A stretch of DNA of 52,213 bases from Candidatus Bathyarchaeota archaeon (GTDB lineage Archaea; Thermoproteota; Bathyarchaeia; Bathyarchaeales; DTEX01): positions 1 through 52,213 of the forward strand of contig JAGTQE010000010.1 in the NCBI GenBank assembly GCA_018396635.1, written 5' to 3'. The notes under the pieces are model-generated. The model was given only the letters and a program-made list of their open reading frames with translations. It was not told the DNA's origin and did no database searches. The stretch's first letter is position 1. Every line of letters begins with the position of its first letter. Below, one piece after another: positions 51,048 through 52,213 of this stretch. Both the position numbers and the translations under genes were made by a program.

Positions 51048-51610
51048 ATAGGAAGGCTCGCTACGCCTCAAAGGTCAGAAAAGCAGCTCAGCTCCTACTC
51101 TACAGGAGGCACTCCACTCCTGGAGCTAAAGGCTGGGAGCTGAGAAAGAAGATTGGCTCAGACTACTCCAAAGTTATAGACTTATTAAATGAGTATTTGG
51201 CGAAAATAGGGCTTACAGTAAAAGTTGTCTTTGAGGAGGCTAATCCGCCTGAAAATCCAACTATAGATCAATATGATAGGGCAAGATTCTACATAACTCT
51301 TAAAGATGATTTAACTATCGAGGAAGCTAAGATGGTTGGTTGGCGCATAGATGATCTGGCAGCGCTGTGCGCCTCAATAGCATATATAATATCTAGGGGC
51401 GGTAAAGCGCAAAGGAAGGAGATTGAGGATTTATTGAAGGTTAAGATTCCGGGTTGGCGGGTTGAAATGGATCTTAATAAGTTCATTAGGCTAGGATATT
51501 TATTTGAGGATGAGAATGGCCAGATATATATAGGGTGGAGAACTAGGGCTGAAGTTGACCAGAAAAAGCTGATAGATCTACTGCTTGAAACTGAATCAAA
51601 AACAGAGTGA
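51023..51610 (+). CDS. KITE/MAGE-like protein resembling Nse3
   Basis: About 195 aa. It overlaps the kleisin-like gene by 25 bases, with a GGGTGAG stretch before the ATG at 51023; a GTG at 51014 is also open. It is helical, probably tandem winged helices: KAAQLLLYRRHSTPG, SKVIDLLNEYLAKIGLTVKV, AALCASIAYIISRGGKAQRK, and a final LNKFIRLGYLFEDENG followed by QIYIGWRTRAEVDQ. The last part matches the end of MAGE/Nse3 domains (YLxYxxxxx then YxfxWGxRAxxE). In Smc5/6 complexes Nse1-Nse3 KITE dimers bind the kleisin and DNA. Only one KITE gene is visible here, which would suit a homodimer as in prokaryotic complexes. Confidence 0.65.
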   Translation: MEREKKGIDRKARYASKVRKAAQLLLYRRHSTPGAKGWELRKKIGSDYSKVIDLLNEYLAKIGLTVKVVFEEANPPENPTIDQYDRARFYITLKDDLTIEEAKMVGWRIDDLAALCASIAYIISRGGKAQRKEIEDLLKVKIPGWRVEMDLNKFIRLGYLFEDENGQIYIGWRTRAEVDQKKLIDLLLETESKTE

Positions 51611-51671
51611 ATTATCTACAAGCCTTATTTGTTTAAAAATTGGTGGCATAGAAACTCTCTTACTTATCAAC

Positions 51672-52213
51672 TTATTCATATCTTAGGGCTGAGGCTGGAT
51701 TGAAGCTCACTATGTATCCTCCCAAAATGAAGCCGCTTGGAAGAATCGTCAACAAAATAAAGAGCGCAGCGTTAAGTAGAATATTGATTGAGTAGTGGAG
51801 AGGTATTGTGAAGGGTGTTATGCTGCTTAGAAACTTAGAAAATAATTCTAGAGTAATGGGTATAGTGAATAAACATAGCAATGCCCCATGCGTTTAATAT
51901 GCGCCATAGAACGCTGATAGGCATGATTGCGTATACTACCGAGCTTCCATACCATCTCGGCATCCAGATGGCTCTACATGTGCCAACCATAGTCACTGTC
52001 AAATTTCCAGACCTGGTTTCAATCGATATCTGCTTGTCCAGCAAATTCTCCCCATAATCATGTTCCGTAACTATTGCTTCTTCATTCTCTAAAGGTAATC
52101 TTCCCTTAACTACAATTATGTTATTCACTTTCAGTGGTAGATTCGCACCTATAAGTATGATCTCGGCTTCTCTTGGAAACCCTCTAACATTATATGCGGT
52201 AGTTCTATACGTT
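51672..52213 (-). pseudogene. Decayed FtsX/MacB-type ABC permease gene (partial)
   Basis: Read from the window's right edge on the minus strand, an open frame (52213 down to 51835) encodes part of an extracytoplasmic MacB-like core: NNIIVVKGRLPLENEEAIVT, ISIETRSGNLTVTMVGTCRA, VYAIMPISVLWRIL. It ends at an in-frame stop after RIIF. Another frame (51881-51672) then carries two hydrophobic segments and the FtsX-type ending SGFILGGYIVSFNPASALRYE. Intact permeases have far more between these two parts, so a deletion plus frame change has occurred. The gene continues past the window. It would have exported lipids or peptides with an ABC ATPase, none of which is seen. Confidence 0.6.

Noticed and set aside
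1-52213. CRISPR array or intact insertion sequence
   Set aside because: I saw no regularly spaced direct repeats and no full transposase anywhere in the window.

Overview
The window looks like a piece of an archaeal chromosome, most likely from the Thermoproteota (TACK) side and perhaps Bathyarchaeia-like. The evidence is: ribosomal stalk protein P1/L12, ribosomal protein S25e, archaeal AlaRS and LeuRS, a Tes-like tetraether-lipid synthase, AbrB-PhoU regulators, an ESCRT-III (CdvB) protein, short intergenic spaces with TATA-like boxes, frequent GTG/TTG starts behind GGTGA/GGAGG sites, and tRNA genes that encode their own CCA. The lineage is inferred from gene content only.

Layout. 1-7 kb: two small unknown genes, a candidate C/D-box RNA, rpl12, alaS and leuS. 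7-13.5 kb: a membrane protein, an MFS carrier, then a minus-strand run of glycosyltransferase, winged-helix/RecA-like ATPase, rnhB, THEP1 NTPase and pyrI. 13.7-21 kb: a DUF151 nuclease, a two-part protein ending in a MtdA/MtdB-like methylene-tetrahydropterin dehydrogenase, an AbrB-PhoU regulator, rps25e, tes, a malate dehydrogenase and a cyclophilin-like protein. 21.2-23.3 kb is an accessory island between tRNA-Pro and tRNA-Leu. It holds a CcdA-like antitoxin that runs into the tRNA, a tRNA-Leu-like relic, a PIN toxin with a small partner, a broken ORF and a truncated integrase. It reads as the remains of an element once integrated at tRNA-Leu.

23.4-33 kb: an Idh-family dehydrogenase, a second AbrB-PhoU regulator, a ribbon-helix-helix/GcvH fusion lacking the lipoyl-lysine, a TauE-type permease, and a five-gene hoxEFUYH NAD(P)-linked [NiFe]-hydrogenase operon. 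33-44 kb: membrane proteins, an agmatinase-family enzyme, a GH2 glycosidase, a minimal SufBC (SmsCB) Fe-S assembly pair, a second MFS carrier, a PfkB kinase and a class III aminotransferase. 43.7-48 kb: an ESCRT-III protein with a small membrane protein, DUF72, a second cyclophilin-like protein and DUF362.

The most striking locus is 48190-51610. It is a three-gene overlapping operon: a short-armed SMC-family ATPase whose C-terminal head reads like eukaryotic Smc6, a protein whose C-terminus reads like the kleisin Nse4, and a protein whose C-terminal half reads like the MAGE/Nse3 KITE family. I interpret it as an archaeal counterpart of the Smc5/6 core. The window ends in a decayed FtsX/MacB-type ABC permease gene.

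How the genes fit together: the hydrogenase would exchange electrons between H2 and NAD(P)H. The MtdA/B-like enzyme and malate dehydrogenase use the same nicotinamide pool, and SufBC could supply Fe-S clusters. GH2, Idh, PfkB and the MFS carriers point to intracellular use of imported glycosides.
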